Source: Acinetobacter seifertii (GTDB lineage: Bacteria; Pseudomonadota; Gammaproteobacteria; Pseudomonadales; Moraxellaceae). From it: a stretch of DNA of 64,000 nucleotides. Under the pieces are notes generated by a model that was given only the letters and a program-made list of their open reading frames with translations, did not search any database and was not told where the DNA came from. Location: positions 310,001 through 374,000 of the forward strand of contig NZ_KB851203.1 of assembly GCF_000368065.1 (NCBI RefSeq), read 5' to 3'. Shown piece after piece: positions 38,149 through 48,400 of the stretch. The stretch's first letter is position 1, and each line of letters opens with the position of its first letter. A program made the position numbers and the translations under genes.

Positions 38149-40254
38149 TTAGCTAACTTTGGAAATTTCTGCCTGTGGAGCTGGGGCATCTAAGCGTTCA
38201 ATACGTGGGAATCCGTAGTGCATGCGTAAATCACGAATAACTTTTGCAATATGCTTACGATTGTTCACCACAATATTGAAGAAAGTTCGTTGCTCGTTGG
38301 AATGTACCATTTCTACCCCTGCATTATTTTTACGGCATTGATAGATAAGGTCTGATACCTGTTCATCATTCATAGCCATATAAATCGCAAGGTAGGCAGT
38401 AAAGCGTACATCATCTACATCATCTGCTTTCCATTGAAGCGGCATGATATTTTCTGGATGCAAATGCTGTTCATGCAGTAAATTATGACAACGAATACGA
38501 TGCACAATTAATCCACGGCGTGTTAAGTGACCTTGAATGAGATCGCCCAAAACTGGATTGCAGCAGTGAGCATATTTAACATCGATGCCTTCAGTACCCT
38601 GAATTAATCGGTCTGAATTTTCTACTTGTGGATGTTTGTCATTTGCAAACAAATGATTGGCTACGAGTTGAGGAAGTAAGTCTCCAACTGCGATTTGCTC
38701 AAATAATGCATCTTTATTATCAATATGACGCCATTGTAAAAGATCTAGCCAATCTGCTTCTGAAAGATCATTGATTGAACGGTTAAAGAGTTTTAATGCT
38801 CGTGAAAGTGCCTGTGCACCCACTAGACGTTGTTCTTCAATATCTTGATCTTTGAGCACATGTTGTAACGCACGGCGGGCTTTTTGAGTATTAATGAAGC
38901 TTAACCAATCTGGATTTGGAGTTGCTAAAACATCAGTAATGATTTCAATTACCTGTCCACTGACTAGGGGAGTTGAAAGTGGTTTAATTTCACCATCAAC
39001 TTTTGCACCTACTGCATGGTTACCCAAGAAAAGGCTTGCTGAATAAGCAAAGTCAACTACCGTTGCGCCTTGTGGTAATTCGTGTAGTTGCCCATGTGGG
39101 GTGTAAACCCAAATTTTTTCTTGATGTAAGTAATCTAATAAATCATTAAAAGTTGTTTTAGCACATTCACCGTCAATGAGTGTATTTAAGTTCTGCATTG
39201 ATGCCTGAATGGCAGAACGACAAGTTTGCGGCGCATTTTCACCTAATACCACACCAAAACGGGCAGCTTTACGCATGAGTTCAGTTTGAATGGTGAGTGA
39301 TAGTGTAGTTTTTTCGCCTTTAAGCTTGATCAATAAAGATTGATTACCGCCAGGTAATGGGCGTCGAATATGGTCTTGGTATTCGATAACTTGAAAATTT
39401 TCTTTTAATGCTGCAAATAAACGGTCACAGTCGGCAACTGACTGTAAAACAATTTCAAAGGCATGACTATGGGTAAGCTCTTGTAAATCCATCTCGCTTT
39501 TGACGAAATGGCGTAATAGTTCAATATTATTATTTTTCTTTTTAATACGGCCTTGAATATGGTAGTTGTGCAGAAGCTCTGCTAGATTTTGTTCCCAAAT
39601 GCTTTGGTATTTACATCGTTCGGGTTTGGTTTGGAGTAATGCATTCTGGACGTTATCAAACATATCTAAATCAAGATTTTGATAACATAAATTTTCAAGA
39701 TTATCAGCCATTTCATTCATGCCGACTAATCTTGCCATAGGTACAAAAATATCAAAAGTTTCTTGCGCTATACGAGCACGCTTATCGGGACGCAAAGCAC
39801 CTAAGGTTGTCATATTATGATAGCGATCGGCTAGTTTAATAATAATGACGCGTGGATCTTGTAGTGTTGCTTGTAGAATTTTTCTAAAAGACGCAGCTTT
39901 GTTGTATTCTTTATCACTCGATTGGCTTAGCTTGGTCACGCCATCAACTAGCTCTGCAACAGTTTGGCCAAATCGCTCAGTAATATCTTCTTTGGTATAT
40001 TGAGTATCTTCAATGACATCATGTAAAAGGGCTGCCATTAAAGTTTCAGCGTCCAATCGCATATTAGCTAAAATACAGCTAACAGCAATAGGATGTAGAA
40101 TATAGGGTTCACCACTTTTACGTGTAATACCAGTGTGTGCCAGATCTCCAAAATCACAGGCAGCAAGCACTTTCTCGACTTCACTTACGGATAAGTAAGG
40201 TTCGATAATTAATTTGAGCTGTTGCTTGGCTTGGCTGACCTCTTCGCCTGGCAT
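38149..40254 (-). CDS. spoT: (p)ppGpp hydrolase SpoT with degenerate synthetase domain
   Basis: 701 aa with four regions: HD hydrolase (about 1-200; HPIAVSCILANMRLDAETLM and ALLHDVIEDT), synthetase-like (about 220-345), TGS (about 390-450; VYTPHGQLHELPQGATVVDFAY) and a C-terminal ACT/RIS part. In the synthetase-like region the usual NGYQSLHT is GGNQSLLIK and the catalytic EVQIRT is LTIQTE, so Tyr and Glu are missing. It is therefore expected to be a pure hydrolase, as described for A. baumannii SpoT. The gene is separated from rpoZ upstream by a terminator, unlike the tight rpoZ-spoT of E. coli. Confidence 0.95.
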   Translation of the reverse strand: MPGEEVSQAKQQLKLIIEPYLSVSEVEKVLAACDFGDLAHTGITRKSGEPYILHPIAVSCILANMRLDAETLMAALLHDVIEDTQYTKEDITERFGQTVAELVDGVTKLSQSSDKEYNKAASFRKILQATLQDPRVIIIKLADRYHNMTTLGALRPDKRARIAQETFDIFVPMARLVGMNEMADNLENLCYQNLDLDMFDNVQNALLQTKPERCKYQSIWEQNLAELLHNYHIQGRIKKKNNNIELLRHFVKSEMDLQELTHSHAFEIVLQSVADCDRLFAALKENFQVIEYQDHIRRPLPGGNQSLLIKLKGEKTTLSLTIQTELMRKAARFGVVLGENAPQTCRSAIQASMQNLNTLIDGECAKTTFNDLLDYLHQEKIWVYTPHGQLHELPQGATVVDFAYSASLFLGNHAVGAKVDGEIKPLSTPLVSGQVIEIITDVLATPNPDWLSFINTQKARRALQHVLKDQDIEEQRLVGAQALSRALKLFNRSINDLSEADWLDLLQWRHIDNKDALFEQIAVGDLLPQLVANHLFANDKHPQVENSDRLIQGTEGIDVKYAHCCNPVLGDLIQGHLTRRGLIVHRIRCHNLLHEQHLHPENIMPLQWKADDVDDVRFTAYLAIYMAMNDEQVSDLIYQCRKNNAGVEMVHSNEQRTFFNIVVNNRKHIAKVIRDLRMHYGFPRIERLDAPAPQAEISKVS

Positions 40255-40414
40255 AGACCACCCTTTTTCTGTTGCTTAAAAAACTAAATCTATCTACTTC
40301 TTAATGAAAAGCATATTGCGGAACTTGTCAATTTTTTCGTTTGAAAAAGTGTATTTTTTTTTCAATGAAAATAATTGTTTTTGCCAATATGTTTTAAATA
40401 TGAAGAAGCCAAAT

Positions 40415-40446
40415 AAAAAACCATCGCAAAGAAACGATGGTTTTTT
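40415..40446 (-). terminator. Terminator of rpoZ
   Basis: CCATCG (40421-40426) / CGATGG (40435-40440) flanked by A6 and T6, so it could act on either strand. It lies between the rpoZ stop and the spoT start. Confidence 0.8.
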
Positions 40447-40462
40447 ATAGAAACAGGAGTAA

Positions 40463-40741
40463 TTAGAAAGAAAAACCTTCTAAATTCAAGCTGTTTGTAG
40501 AAAGGGCAAGATCAAGACTCGAAGTTTGATAATCTTGCTCACGTTGTTTAAGAATTTCTTTCGTTACGTGACCTACAGCGATTTCACGTAAAGCAACAAC
40601 TGTCGGTTTGTCGTTATCCCATTCTACAGTTGGCTCCATGCCTTGACGTGCCAATTGACGAGCACGTTTACTTGCAACGAGCACAAGCTCAAAACGGTTG
40701 TCTACATGATCTAAACAATCTTCAACGGTGACGCGTGCCAT
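40463..40741 (-). CDS. rpoZ: RNA polymerase omega subunit
   Basis: 92-aa subunit that stabilises the beta-prime chain and takes part in ppGpp binding. N-terminal [20 protein letters not shown] and KRARQL are the conserved omega signature. [13 protein letters not shown] completes the core. It follows gmk (72 bp gap), the common gmk-rpoZ-spoT order. Confidence 0.96.
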   Translation of the reverse strand: MARVTVEDCLDHVDNRFELVLVASKRARQLARQGMEPTVEWDNDKPTVVALREIAVGHVTKEILKQREQDYQTSSLDLALSTNSLNLEGFSF

Positions 40742-40813
40742 AAAAGTTCTCGTTCTGGAATGGTAAATTTGAACAGACTAAATAGTATAAAAGGCTTTCG
40801 TTCTAGACTCAAG

Positions 40814-41443
40814 TTATTCCTGTTTTGGTTGAGGAGTAATCAAGTCTTGAATTAATGTTTGGTGTCTTTTTGCTTGCTGAGATAGCACTAAACGGTTCGC
40901 TGTAATCACAGCTTCAAGCTCATGTAAGGCTTTATTAAAATCATCATTGATAATGATGTAGTCAAAGTTCGTGTAATGCTGCATATCTTCAACTGCACAA
41001 CTTAAACGATGTTCGATCACTTCAACAGAATCTGTACCGCGATTAGATAAACGCTGACGCAAGTCAAATTGAGTAGGCGGTAAAATAAAGATTTGTTTAG
41101 ATTCAGGAAACAGCTTACGTACTTGCTCTGCACCTTGCCAATCAATTTCAAGCAAGACATCATGTCCTTGAGCTAACTGTTGTTTTACGGTTGCTTGCGA
41201 AGTGCCATAATAGTTACCAAATACTTCAGCGTATTCAATAAATCCATCTTGGTTAACTTGGTCTAAAAAGTCATCTTTTGTTGTGAAGTGATAGTGAACA
41301 CCATCTAATTCACCTGGTCGTTGACCTCGGGTAGTATGCGAAACTGAAACATGTAAATTGCTTACACGGTCAAGTAGGGCTTTCACCAAAGATGTTTTGC
41401 CCGTTCCTGACGCAGCAGAAACGACAAACAATAGACCCGACAT
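40814..41443 (-). CDS. gmk: Guanylate kinase
   Basis: Phosphorylates GMP to GDP. 209 aa from ATG 41443, which has AGGAAAAA upstream; a longer frame to 41521 would add 26 residues with no support. P-loop SAASGTGKTSLVKAL, GMP-binding SHTTRGQRPGE, DGVHYHF and GNYYGTS, and VLLEIDWQGAEQV are all present. Divergent from ispH. Confidence 0.95.
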   Translation of the reverse strand: MSGLLFVVSAASGTGKTSLVKALLDRVSNLHVSVSHTTRGQRPGELDGVHYHFTTKDDFLDQVNQDGFIEYAEVFGNYYGTSQATVKQQLAQGHDVLLEIDWQGAEQVRKLFPESKQIFILPPTQFDLRQRLSNRGTDSVEVIEHRLSCAVEDMQHYTNFDYIIINDDFNKALHELEAVITANRLVLSQQAKRHQTLIQDLITPQPKQE

Positions 41444-41565
41444 GATATTTTTCCTGATATGATAAAATATCTTCGCTATTGTAGTGTACCGTGCGTTTAA
41501 ACTGAATAGTTTTAACTGCAAATATTTAAGAGAAGTTCCCCTGTTTTATTAATTTTGAGGCTGTT

Positions 41566-42516
41566 ATGGAAATTGTGTTAGCTAATCCGCGTGGTTTTTG
41601 TGCCGGTGTTGATCGAGCCATAGCAATCGTCAATCGGGCTTTGGAATGTTTTAATCCTCCTATTTATGTACGTCATGAAGTTGTACACAATAAATTTGTG
41701 GTAGATGACTTGCGTCAGAGAGGGGCAGTTTTCGTTGATGAGCTGGACCAAGTACCAGATGACTCAATTGTAATTTTTAGTGCACACGGTGTTTCCAAAG
41801 CAGTCCAACAAGAAGCTGAGCGTCGAGGTTTAAAAGTCTTCGATGCAACTTGTCCTTTAGTTACTAAAGTGCATATTGAGGTCACTAAATATGCTCGTGA
41901 AGGAACAGAAGCAATTTTAATTGGTCATGAAGGTCACCCGGAAGTTGAGGGTACGATGGGGCAATATGATAAATTAAAAGGTGGGGATATTTATCTGGTA
42001 GAAGATGAGGCTGATGTAGAAGCCTTACAGGTAAGACATCCCAACAAACTTGCATTTGTTACACAAACGACTTTATCTATTGATGATACAGCGAAAGTGA
42101 TTGATGCATTGCGTGCGAAATTCCCAAATATTCAAGGGCCACGTAAAGATGATATTTGTTATGCAACTCAAAACAGACAAGATGCTGTGCGTGACTTAGC
42201 TGAAAAATGTGATGTCGTATTGGTAGTTGGCTCACCTAATTCATCAAATTCGAACCGTTTACGTGAACTTGCTGAACGTATGGGCAAAGCTGCCTATCTC
42301 GTAGATAACGCCGATCAGCTTGAACAATCATGGTTCAATGAAACTTGTAAAATTGGTGTAACAGCTGGTGCCTCAGCTCCAGAAATTTTAATTAAGCAAG
42401 TCATTCAACGTTTACAAGACTGGGGTGCTCAGGCACCTAAAGAGTTAGAAGGACGTGAAGAAAATATTACTTTTAGTCTTCCTAAAGAATTACGCATTCA
42501 TGTGACACAAGCATAA
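41566..42516 (+). CDS. ispH: 4-Hydroxy-3-methylbut-2-enyl diphosphate reductase
   Basis: Last enzyme of the MEP isoprenoid pathway, an iron-sulfur enzyme giving IPP and DMAPP. 316 aa. The three cluster-binding cysteines are visible: Cys12 ([10 protein letters not shown]), Cys96 (DATCPLVTK) and Cys198 ([11 protein letters not shown]). The proton-donor glutamate lies in [10 protein letters not shown], and SSNSNRLRE binds substrate. Followed by a terminator before the pilin cluster. Confidence 0.97.
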   Translation: MEIVLANPRGFCAGVDRAIAIVNRALECFNPPIYVRHEVVHNKFVVDDLRQRGAVFVDELDQVPDDSIVIFSAHGVSKAVQQEAERRGLKVFDATCPLVTKVHIEVTKYAREGTEAILIGHEGHPEVEGTMGQYDKLKGGDIYLVEDEADVEALQVRHPNKLAFVTQTTLSIDDTAKVIDALRAKFPNIQGPRKDDICYATQNRQDAVRDLAEKCDVVLVVGSPNSSNSNRLRELAERMGKAAYLVDNADQLEQSWFNETCKIGVTAGASAPEILIKQVIQRLQDWGAQAPKELEGREENITFSLPKELRIHVTQA

Positions 42517-42552
42517 AATGTGACTTATTTAACATACTGATTTTAAAAAGTT

Positions 42553-42590
42553 AAACAGATAATTGTGATGTGACAGTTATCTGTTTTTTT
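42553..42590 (+). terminator. Terminator of ispH
   Basis: AAACAGATAA (42553-42562) / TTATCTGTTT (42577-42586) followed by a T-run. It isolates ispH from the minor pilin operon. Confidence 0.8.
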
Positions 42591-42683
42591 ATACCCTTTA
42601 TCTGATTTGTATTCGTTTTGTAAAACTAAAACGTAAAATTTATATAGAAATAAAAAATTTTAAGTTTATTTGGGGTTAAGGGG

Positions 42684-43133
42684 ATGAGGGGGATTATTCC
42701 GCAAGAAGGGTTCACCTTAATTGAGCTAATGGTAACCATCGCAGTAATGGCAATTATTGCTGTGATGGCTGAACCAATGTTTGGGGATATGTTGAATAAC
42801 CAAAATTTGAATAGAAGTTCAGAAGATCTAGTTTCAAGTATAAATCAGGCACGTATGAAAGCTATAGTCGAGCGTAGACAAGTAAAAGTGCAATTAAATT
42901 CTACGTATGTTGCAGATAGTGACAATCAAATTAATTGGGTACCAAGCGGAAAAGCTCAATTAAAAACAGGATCTAATACTTCTATAGTATTTTTAATGTC
43001 CGGTTTGGTAAAAGATGCAACTGGAGATACAACTTTTGAAATTTGTAATACGGCATCTGGTAATAAATCAAAAATTATTAATGTTTCAAGAATGGGATCA
43101 ATTCAGTCAATCACAATGGGGACATGTTCATGA
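42684..43133 (+). CDS. fimU: Minor pilin FimU/GspH-type
   Basis: 149-aa prepilin starting the minor pilin operon. A leader of nine residues ends in Gly before FTLIELMVTIAVMAIIAVMA, with Glu at +5. The rest has the GspH/FimT pattern (SSEDLVSSINQARMKAIVERRQV, then a beta-rich C-terminal part with two cysteines). With PilV, PilW, PilX and PilE it forms the tip complex that primes pilus assembly and carries PilY1. The stop overlaps the pilV ATG. Confidence 0.9.
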   Translation: MRGIIPQEGFTLIELMVTIAVMAIIAVMAEPMFGDMLNNQNLNRSSEDLVSSINQARMKAIVERRQVKVQLNSTYVADSDNQINWVPSGKAQLKTGSNTSIVFLMSGLVKDATGDTTFEICNTASGNKSKIINVSRMGSIQSITMGTCS

Positions 43134-43630
43134 AGAGCCTTGGACACCAGCGTGGTATGGGGATGATTGAAATTTTAGTTGCTTTGCTGATTTTGGCAAT
43201 TGGTATTTTAGGCTTTATTGCTCTGCAGTATAGAGCGTTAGAAGCAAGTGCAGAAAGTACATCGCGGGTACAAGCAATTACATTGGCGCGCGATCTTGCC
43301 GAGCGCATGAGAGTTAATCGTAATTCTTTGACTGTATATAATCAGCAACTTCAAGATGCCAGTAAACAAACAGACTATGCTAAAAATTGCTTTCAAAACA
43401 ATTGTACTGATACAGAGTTAGCTGATTTTGATGTTGCTCAGGTTGTAAAAAGTGCATCTTCTTTTGGTATGACTATGAATATGATTGCCTGTCCCAAAAC
43501 TAACAATCGTCAATGTATTTATATTGCATGGGGAGATACTAGTGCAACGAATGGCACTGGTATAGGAGATTGTACTCAAGATACTTCATATAACAATAAT
43601 TCAACGTGTGTGATTATGGAGGCCTATTAA
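43130..43630 (+). CDS. pilV: Minor pilin PilV
   Basis: 166-aa prepilin. ATG 43130 is preferred over ATG 43124 because GGGG lies 8 bases before it. Leader MKSLGHQRGMG then MIEILVALLILAIGILGFIA, the PilV-type N-terminus with Glu three residues after the Gly. The ARDLAERMRVNR block after the helix is typical of PilV/GspI. Four or more cysteines in the C-terminal part. Overlaps fimU by four bases and precedes pilW by one base. Confidence 0.9.
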   Translation: MKSLGHQRGMGMIEILVALLILAIGILGFIALQYRALEASAESTSRVQAITLARDLAERMRVNRNSLTVYNQQLQDASKQTDYAKNCFQNNCTDTELADFDVAQVVKSASSFGMTMNMIACPKTNNRQCIYIAWGDTSATNGTGIGDCTQDTSYNNNSTCVIMEAY

Positions 43631-43631
43631 A

Positions 43632-44669
43632 ATGAAAAAAAATCAGGGTTTTACATTAATCGAACTCATACTTTCGTTAGCTTTAGGTCTGATAATTACA
43701 GCCGCTGCAATATTATTGTTTTTGACTAGTCAAAAAAGTTTATCAATGCAGATAGGTGTTTCCGATGTACAGGATAATGCTAATTTTGGGCTTAACTATT
43801 TAACCCAAGATATTCGCCTTGCGAATTTAAATAATCCTAAAGCAGTTATTAATGATCAAACTGCGTACGGCGGTATCGTCTTAACCTCTGCAGTTAACTC
43901 AGCTAAAGATGCTGCTAATGAGCCTCTTAGTAATCTCTATAAAACCATTGTTGGTGTAACAGCCGGTACTAATTTACTTTCACGTAGTCAAGGCGATAGT
44001 GTTGGTAGTGGTAATACTTGGACTGGAGCATCAAACGTCCAAAGTAATGGAAGTGATATTGCCAGTGACCAACTCGTTATTCAATATGTACCGCAATATA
44101 CAATTGATACAAAAGGTACAGCAACTCAAGCTGACGATGAATATATAGGTGGTACAGATTGCGAAGGAAACAACTTGAATTTTCCGCTTGCAAGTGGACG
44201 CCAAGTTATAGTTGAACGATATTTTCTACGTAAAGATGCTAATAACACTACTGATGAACCCAATCAACCCTTAGCACTAGCTTGTGATGCCGGTTATTAC
44301 CCATTAACGGGTAATCCAACTGCTATCACGCGTTATGGGGATGCGGGTGAAATTATAATGAAACGCGTAGATTATTTCCGAGTTTTACTGAATGTTCAGG
44401 GGAGTTCAGGGCGACGTTATATTTCAATACATGATTATTTGAGTTTAACAGCTCCTCGTCCACGTATTGTTTCGGTACAAATTGGATTATTAACTCGTTC
44501 ATTGCAACCAGTCGGTGCAGAAGTAGCAATTAAAGATGATCAACAATTTTCAGTATTGGATCAAACGATTACAGTTAAAAAGCCTACAAATTCTACAAAA
44601 AAATATGTGCGGCAAGTGATATCACAAACCATCGCTTTACGTAATGTAATCGGGGAGCGTGGTGAATGA
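43632..44669 (+). CDS. pilW: Minor pilin PilW
   Basis: 345-aa prepilin; leader MKKNQG then FTLIELILSLALGLIITAAA. The block after the helix (VSDVQDNANFGLNYLTQDIRLAN) is a good PilW signature and the C-terminal domain (QIGLLTRSLQPVG) is conserved. It corresponds to ComB of A. baylyi, needed for transformation. Stop overlaps the pilX ATG. Confidence 0.92.
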   Translation: MKKNQGFTLIELILSLALGLIITAAAILLFLTSQKSLSMQIGVSDVQDNANFGLNYLTQDIRLANLNNPKAVINDQTAYGGIVLTSAVNSAKDAANEPLSNLYKTIVGVTAGTNLLSRSQGDSVGSGNTWTGASNVQSNGSDIASDQLVIQYVPQYTIDTKGTATQADDEYIGGTDCEGNNLNFPLASGRQVIVERYFLRKDANNTTDEPNQPLALACDAGYYPLTGNPTAITRYGDAGEIIMKRVDYFRVLLNVQGSSGRRYISIHDYLSLTAPRPRIVSVQIGLLTRSLQPVGAEVAIKDDQQFSVLDQTITVKKPTNSTKKYVRQVISQTIALRNVIGERGE

Positions 44670-45448
44670 AACTGAAGCAGAGTGGTTCAGCGTTAATTGT
44701 TGTACTCATTTTTTTAGTTGCAATTATGGTTATTGGTACAATAGCAATTCGTAAAGGCTTGATTAATATAAATATAGCAACAAATAGTCAAGTTCAACAA
44801 TTGATATTACAAAATTCGGATGCTTCTTTTTTTCAGATAGAGAATCCAACTAATCTAATTCAAAGCTTAAGTGCGACAGGTTTATTTGGTTATATCAGCA
44901 ATGCAAATGACAAAAATAAAGAATTGGTCTTTTGTTATCGCGGAGATCAAAGCGACTTTTTTAATATTGGTCGTGCAAGTTTAATGCAATGGGTGGATGG
45001 AAATAGTGCACCTACTAATAATGCTTTAGGTACAGATGGTTATTGTGATGCAGTTGATACAACCAATAACTGGTTTACCAGTGGTCGTAAGGCAGTCATG
45101 ACTCAGGTTGCAGTCAAATTCTCCACTGTCGGGGAAGATGACCCTTTTTATGCTCGAACTCGTGGCCTTGATGAAAAAGAAGGGCAAGTCCAAGAGGCGA
45201 AACGAGTCAAAGTATTTGCTGTGTCATTGATGCCAGGTTTGAGTAGAGTTAATCGTGCTGATATTAACAAGTGTCTACAACAACACATGAGTGAAGTGAC
45301 ACTCCCAGATGGAACGGCAGCACCAGATGTTACTAATAAATCCGACTTAGACAATCCTTTAAAGTCAGTGGCAGAGTGCTTAACCAGCTTAAATGTCCCA
45401 TTCACTACGAACGTCACTGAATACACTATTGCACAAGATTTTAACTAA
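44666..45448 (+). CDS. pilX: Minor pilin PilX
   Basis: 260-aa prepilin-like protein: leader MKLKQSG then SALIVVLIFLVAIMVIGTIA, lacking the +5 Glu as is common for PilX/GspK-type tip subunits. The C-terminal part has few recognisable motifs (DEKEGQVQEAKRVKVFAVSLM). Position between pilW and pilY1 fixes the assignment. Confidence 0.88.
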   Translation: MKLKQSGSALIVVLIFLVAIMVIGTIAIRKGLININIATNSQVQQLILQNSDASFFQIENPTNLIQSLSATGLFGYISNANDKNKELVFCYRGDQSDFFNIGRASLMQWVDGNSAPTNNALGTDGYCDAVDTTNNWFTSGRKAVMTQVAVKFSTVGEDDPFYARTRGLDEKEGQVQEAKRVKVFAVSLMPGLSRVNRADINKCLQQHMSEVTLPDGTAAPDVTNKSDLDNPLKSVAECLTSLNVPFTTNVTEYTIAQDFN

Positions 45449-45463
45449 TTGGGGAAAATAATA

Positions 45464-48400
45464 ATGGATAAGAAAGACTTAAAGTTTTCATATCATCCAA
45501 AACTTCTAACAAGTGCAGTAACCGCTTTATGTACTGGGTTAGTAGCGAGCAGTGTAAGTCAGGCAAGTGATATTGATATTTATCAAAAAGCAAAAGCTGG
45601 TGATATTACTTTAATGTTTGTATTAGATATATCGGGTTCTATGGGATATCCGCAACTCCAAAATGATGCTAGTGCATGTGATATCCCGAGTAATGTATTG
45701 CAAACTGGTTATAGTAATGTGTTGTCTAGTAATGGTGTCGCCGAATATAAGCGCTATTATTGCACTGCAACTGCTCCCACTTATTATTATATGAAGTATG
45801 GGTCATCTTGGTATAGCTGTGGTAATTCGAGTTCGCAAAGTGATTGTACAACTAAGTTAAAGAGTGCACCTTCTACTAGTGGTTTGACCTCAATGTCTGC
45901 AAACTATAGTACTTATTACTATAAGGCTGGTCCAAATACTCAATATCCTGACCGTATTACTCGTGTAAAAGATGGCATGATTGATCTGCTTAACGGTAAT
46001 ACTAGTAAAGGCATCCTACCTGTTTCTGATGATAAATTAATTGGTCTGACGACTTTCTCCCGTCCAACACAATTTAATACTGCTGGTGAGCCGACTGCTG
46101 CAGACAATTTAACAGGTCAGGTCCGTATTCCTGCTCGACGTCTGGATGCAGTCGTAAATGGCAAAACTCAAAGAAGATTATTAATAGAAGAAATTGCAAA
46201 ACTTGGTGCTAGAGGGGGTACCCCAACAGCTCATGCTTATGCAGAAGCTGCAGCCTCCTTAATGGGTACCACCACTCAAGGAGTAACTAATAGTGGTTTC
46301 AACTATGCTGGTACAGGTGCAACCAGTGGAGGAAACTATGTACGTCCCGATAGCATTACTAAACAAATGACAGGGACAACTACGCAGTGTAGTGGCCAAG
46401 GTATTTATGTTTTAACTGATGGAGAGCCAAATAGTAATACTTCTGCATCAGGATTAATGAAGAAAGCTTTAAGCGGTAAAACATTTGCTTGTACAGATAG
46501 CGATACAGGTTGGAATTGTATTCAACAGTTTTCACAATTTTTACTAAACAATGGTAGTAACCCTGTTGGCTTAAAGATTAAGACTGCTGTTGTTGGGTTT
46601 GGAAGTGATTTTAATATTATTCCATCTTTTAATAGATCGTTGTCTGTAGCAGACAACTTAGCAAATATTGACAACTCTAATGCATCAGCAAATCAAAAAG
46701 AAGCTGCAAAATGGGGTGTTAATGCAAGTGGTGGTTGGTATTCTGGTTCAAGCTCTCAAGATGTTGTAAGTAGTGTAAATGCATTTCTAGGAGATCTAGG
46801 GTCTGATATTCCGGCTGTAACTACAGGATCACCTACAATTCCTAAAGATAGTCTTAACCCTGCGGTATTACAAAAGCAAGCTTACTTTCCTCAGTTCCAA
46901 CCGACTCCAGATAAAAACTATCAACTTTGGGCAGGTAATCTCAAAAAATATGCAGTGGTTAATGGGATTTTAAAAGACCGTGATAATACTACTTTAATTA
47001 GTACAGCAACTGCTACAAAGGGGCAAATACTTCCAAATCGTGATTTTTGGGCATATATCGATAGTGATACTACAAATGATAATGCCGACTCCAATACACC
47101 TGGAAGTAATAGCTACACCCTAAAGGGAGGAGCTTGGTCGCAGTTGCTTTTAACAATGAATCAAACAACACAAGAAAATCGTAATTTGTTGACGAATAGA
47201 GGAGCAGACGGTTCAACAACTACAACTCTAAGACAAATTAAAAAGTCCGATTTAACAGATACGACTTACCAAACTGATGGAAAACGTGGTTATTTGATGG
47301 CATTGCTTGGGTATCCGATGACTGTGACTCAAGCAAAGGATCCTGATCATTTAGTTCTTAATGCCGCGCCGTCTACTGCTTTAAGACAAATTGGTGCGCT
47401 AATGCATTCCTCACCACTATTAATTACCAATAGTGGTCAAATTACATATACAAATGGCGTAATTGATACTCAAAATCGTGAAGACTATGTTTTATTTGGT
47501 ACAACACAGGGGCTTTTACATATAGTCAAAGCTGGCAAGAATGATAGTAGTTCTGTAGATAGTAATGGCGGAAAAGAAGTATTCACCTTTGTTCCAAATG
47601 AGATGGTCGAAAAACAACCCGAAGCATTTCTGAAAAACGATGCCATGAATGGAGGAGTCGATCAATTATATTATGGTATTGATGGGCCGTGGGCTAGTTA
47701 TACTCAGTATGTATTAGATAGTAGTCGAAAAGGGCTAACTGTCGGTAAAGGTTATGGTTCTCAAGAAGGTAAGCAGATCGTATATGGTGTCTTGCGAATG
47801 GGTGGGCGTAGTTATTATGCGCTTAATTTGCAAGATATGACTAATCCAAAGTTATTATTCCAAATATCTCCTGATGAACAGAAAACTTATTATAACGGTT
47901 CAAGCAATACCTATGCCGCATTAGACAATATGGGTCAAAGTTGGTCTAAACCAAGTATTGGTTGGGTAAATTGGAAAAAAAGTGATGGTAAAACTACTGA
48001 ACGTAAACGGGTGATGTTTGTTGGCGGTGGTTATGATGAAGGCTATGAGAGTGATACCTATAACCCTAGCATTAGTAAGGGGGCAGGTGTATATATGTTT
48101 GATGCTGATAACGGTAAGTTACTTTGGTGGGCTAGTGCTAAAGCAACAACAGCTCAAGGTGCTGAAGCCTACACTCAATCCGATAATTTAAAATATAGCG
48201 TAGTAAGTGAAATTCGTACCGAAGACCGAAATGGTGATGGTTTGATTGATCATCTTTATTTTGGTGATTTAGGTGGACAACTATTCCGTATCGACTTAGA
48301 TAATACTGCTGCAACCAATTCAAGTTTTGCTAAGCCACCAAAATTGTTATTGAATTTAAATAATGGTGCGGCTAGTCCACGTTTTTATGAAATGCCTGCA

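Noticed and set aside
44666..44730. pilX as a defective pilin because it lacks Glu at +5
   Set aside because: Absence of this Glu is normal for PilX/GspK-type tip subunits.
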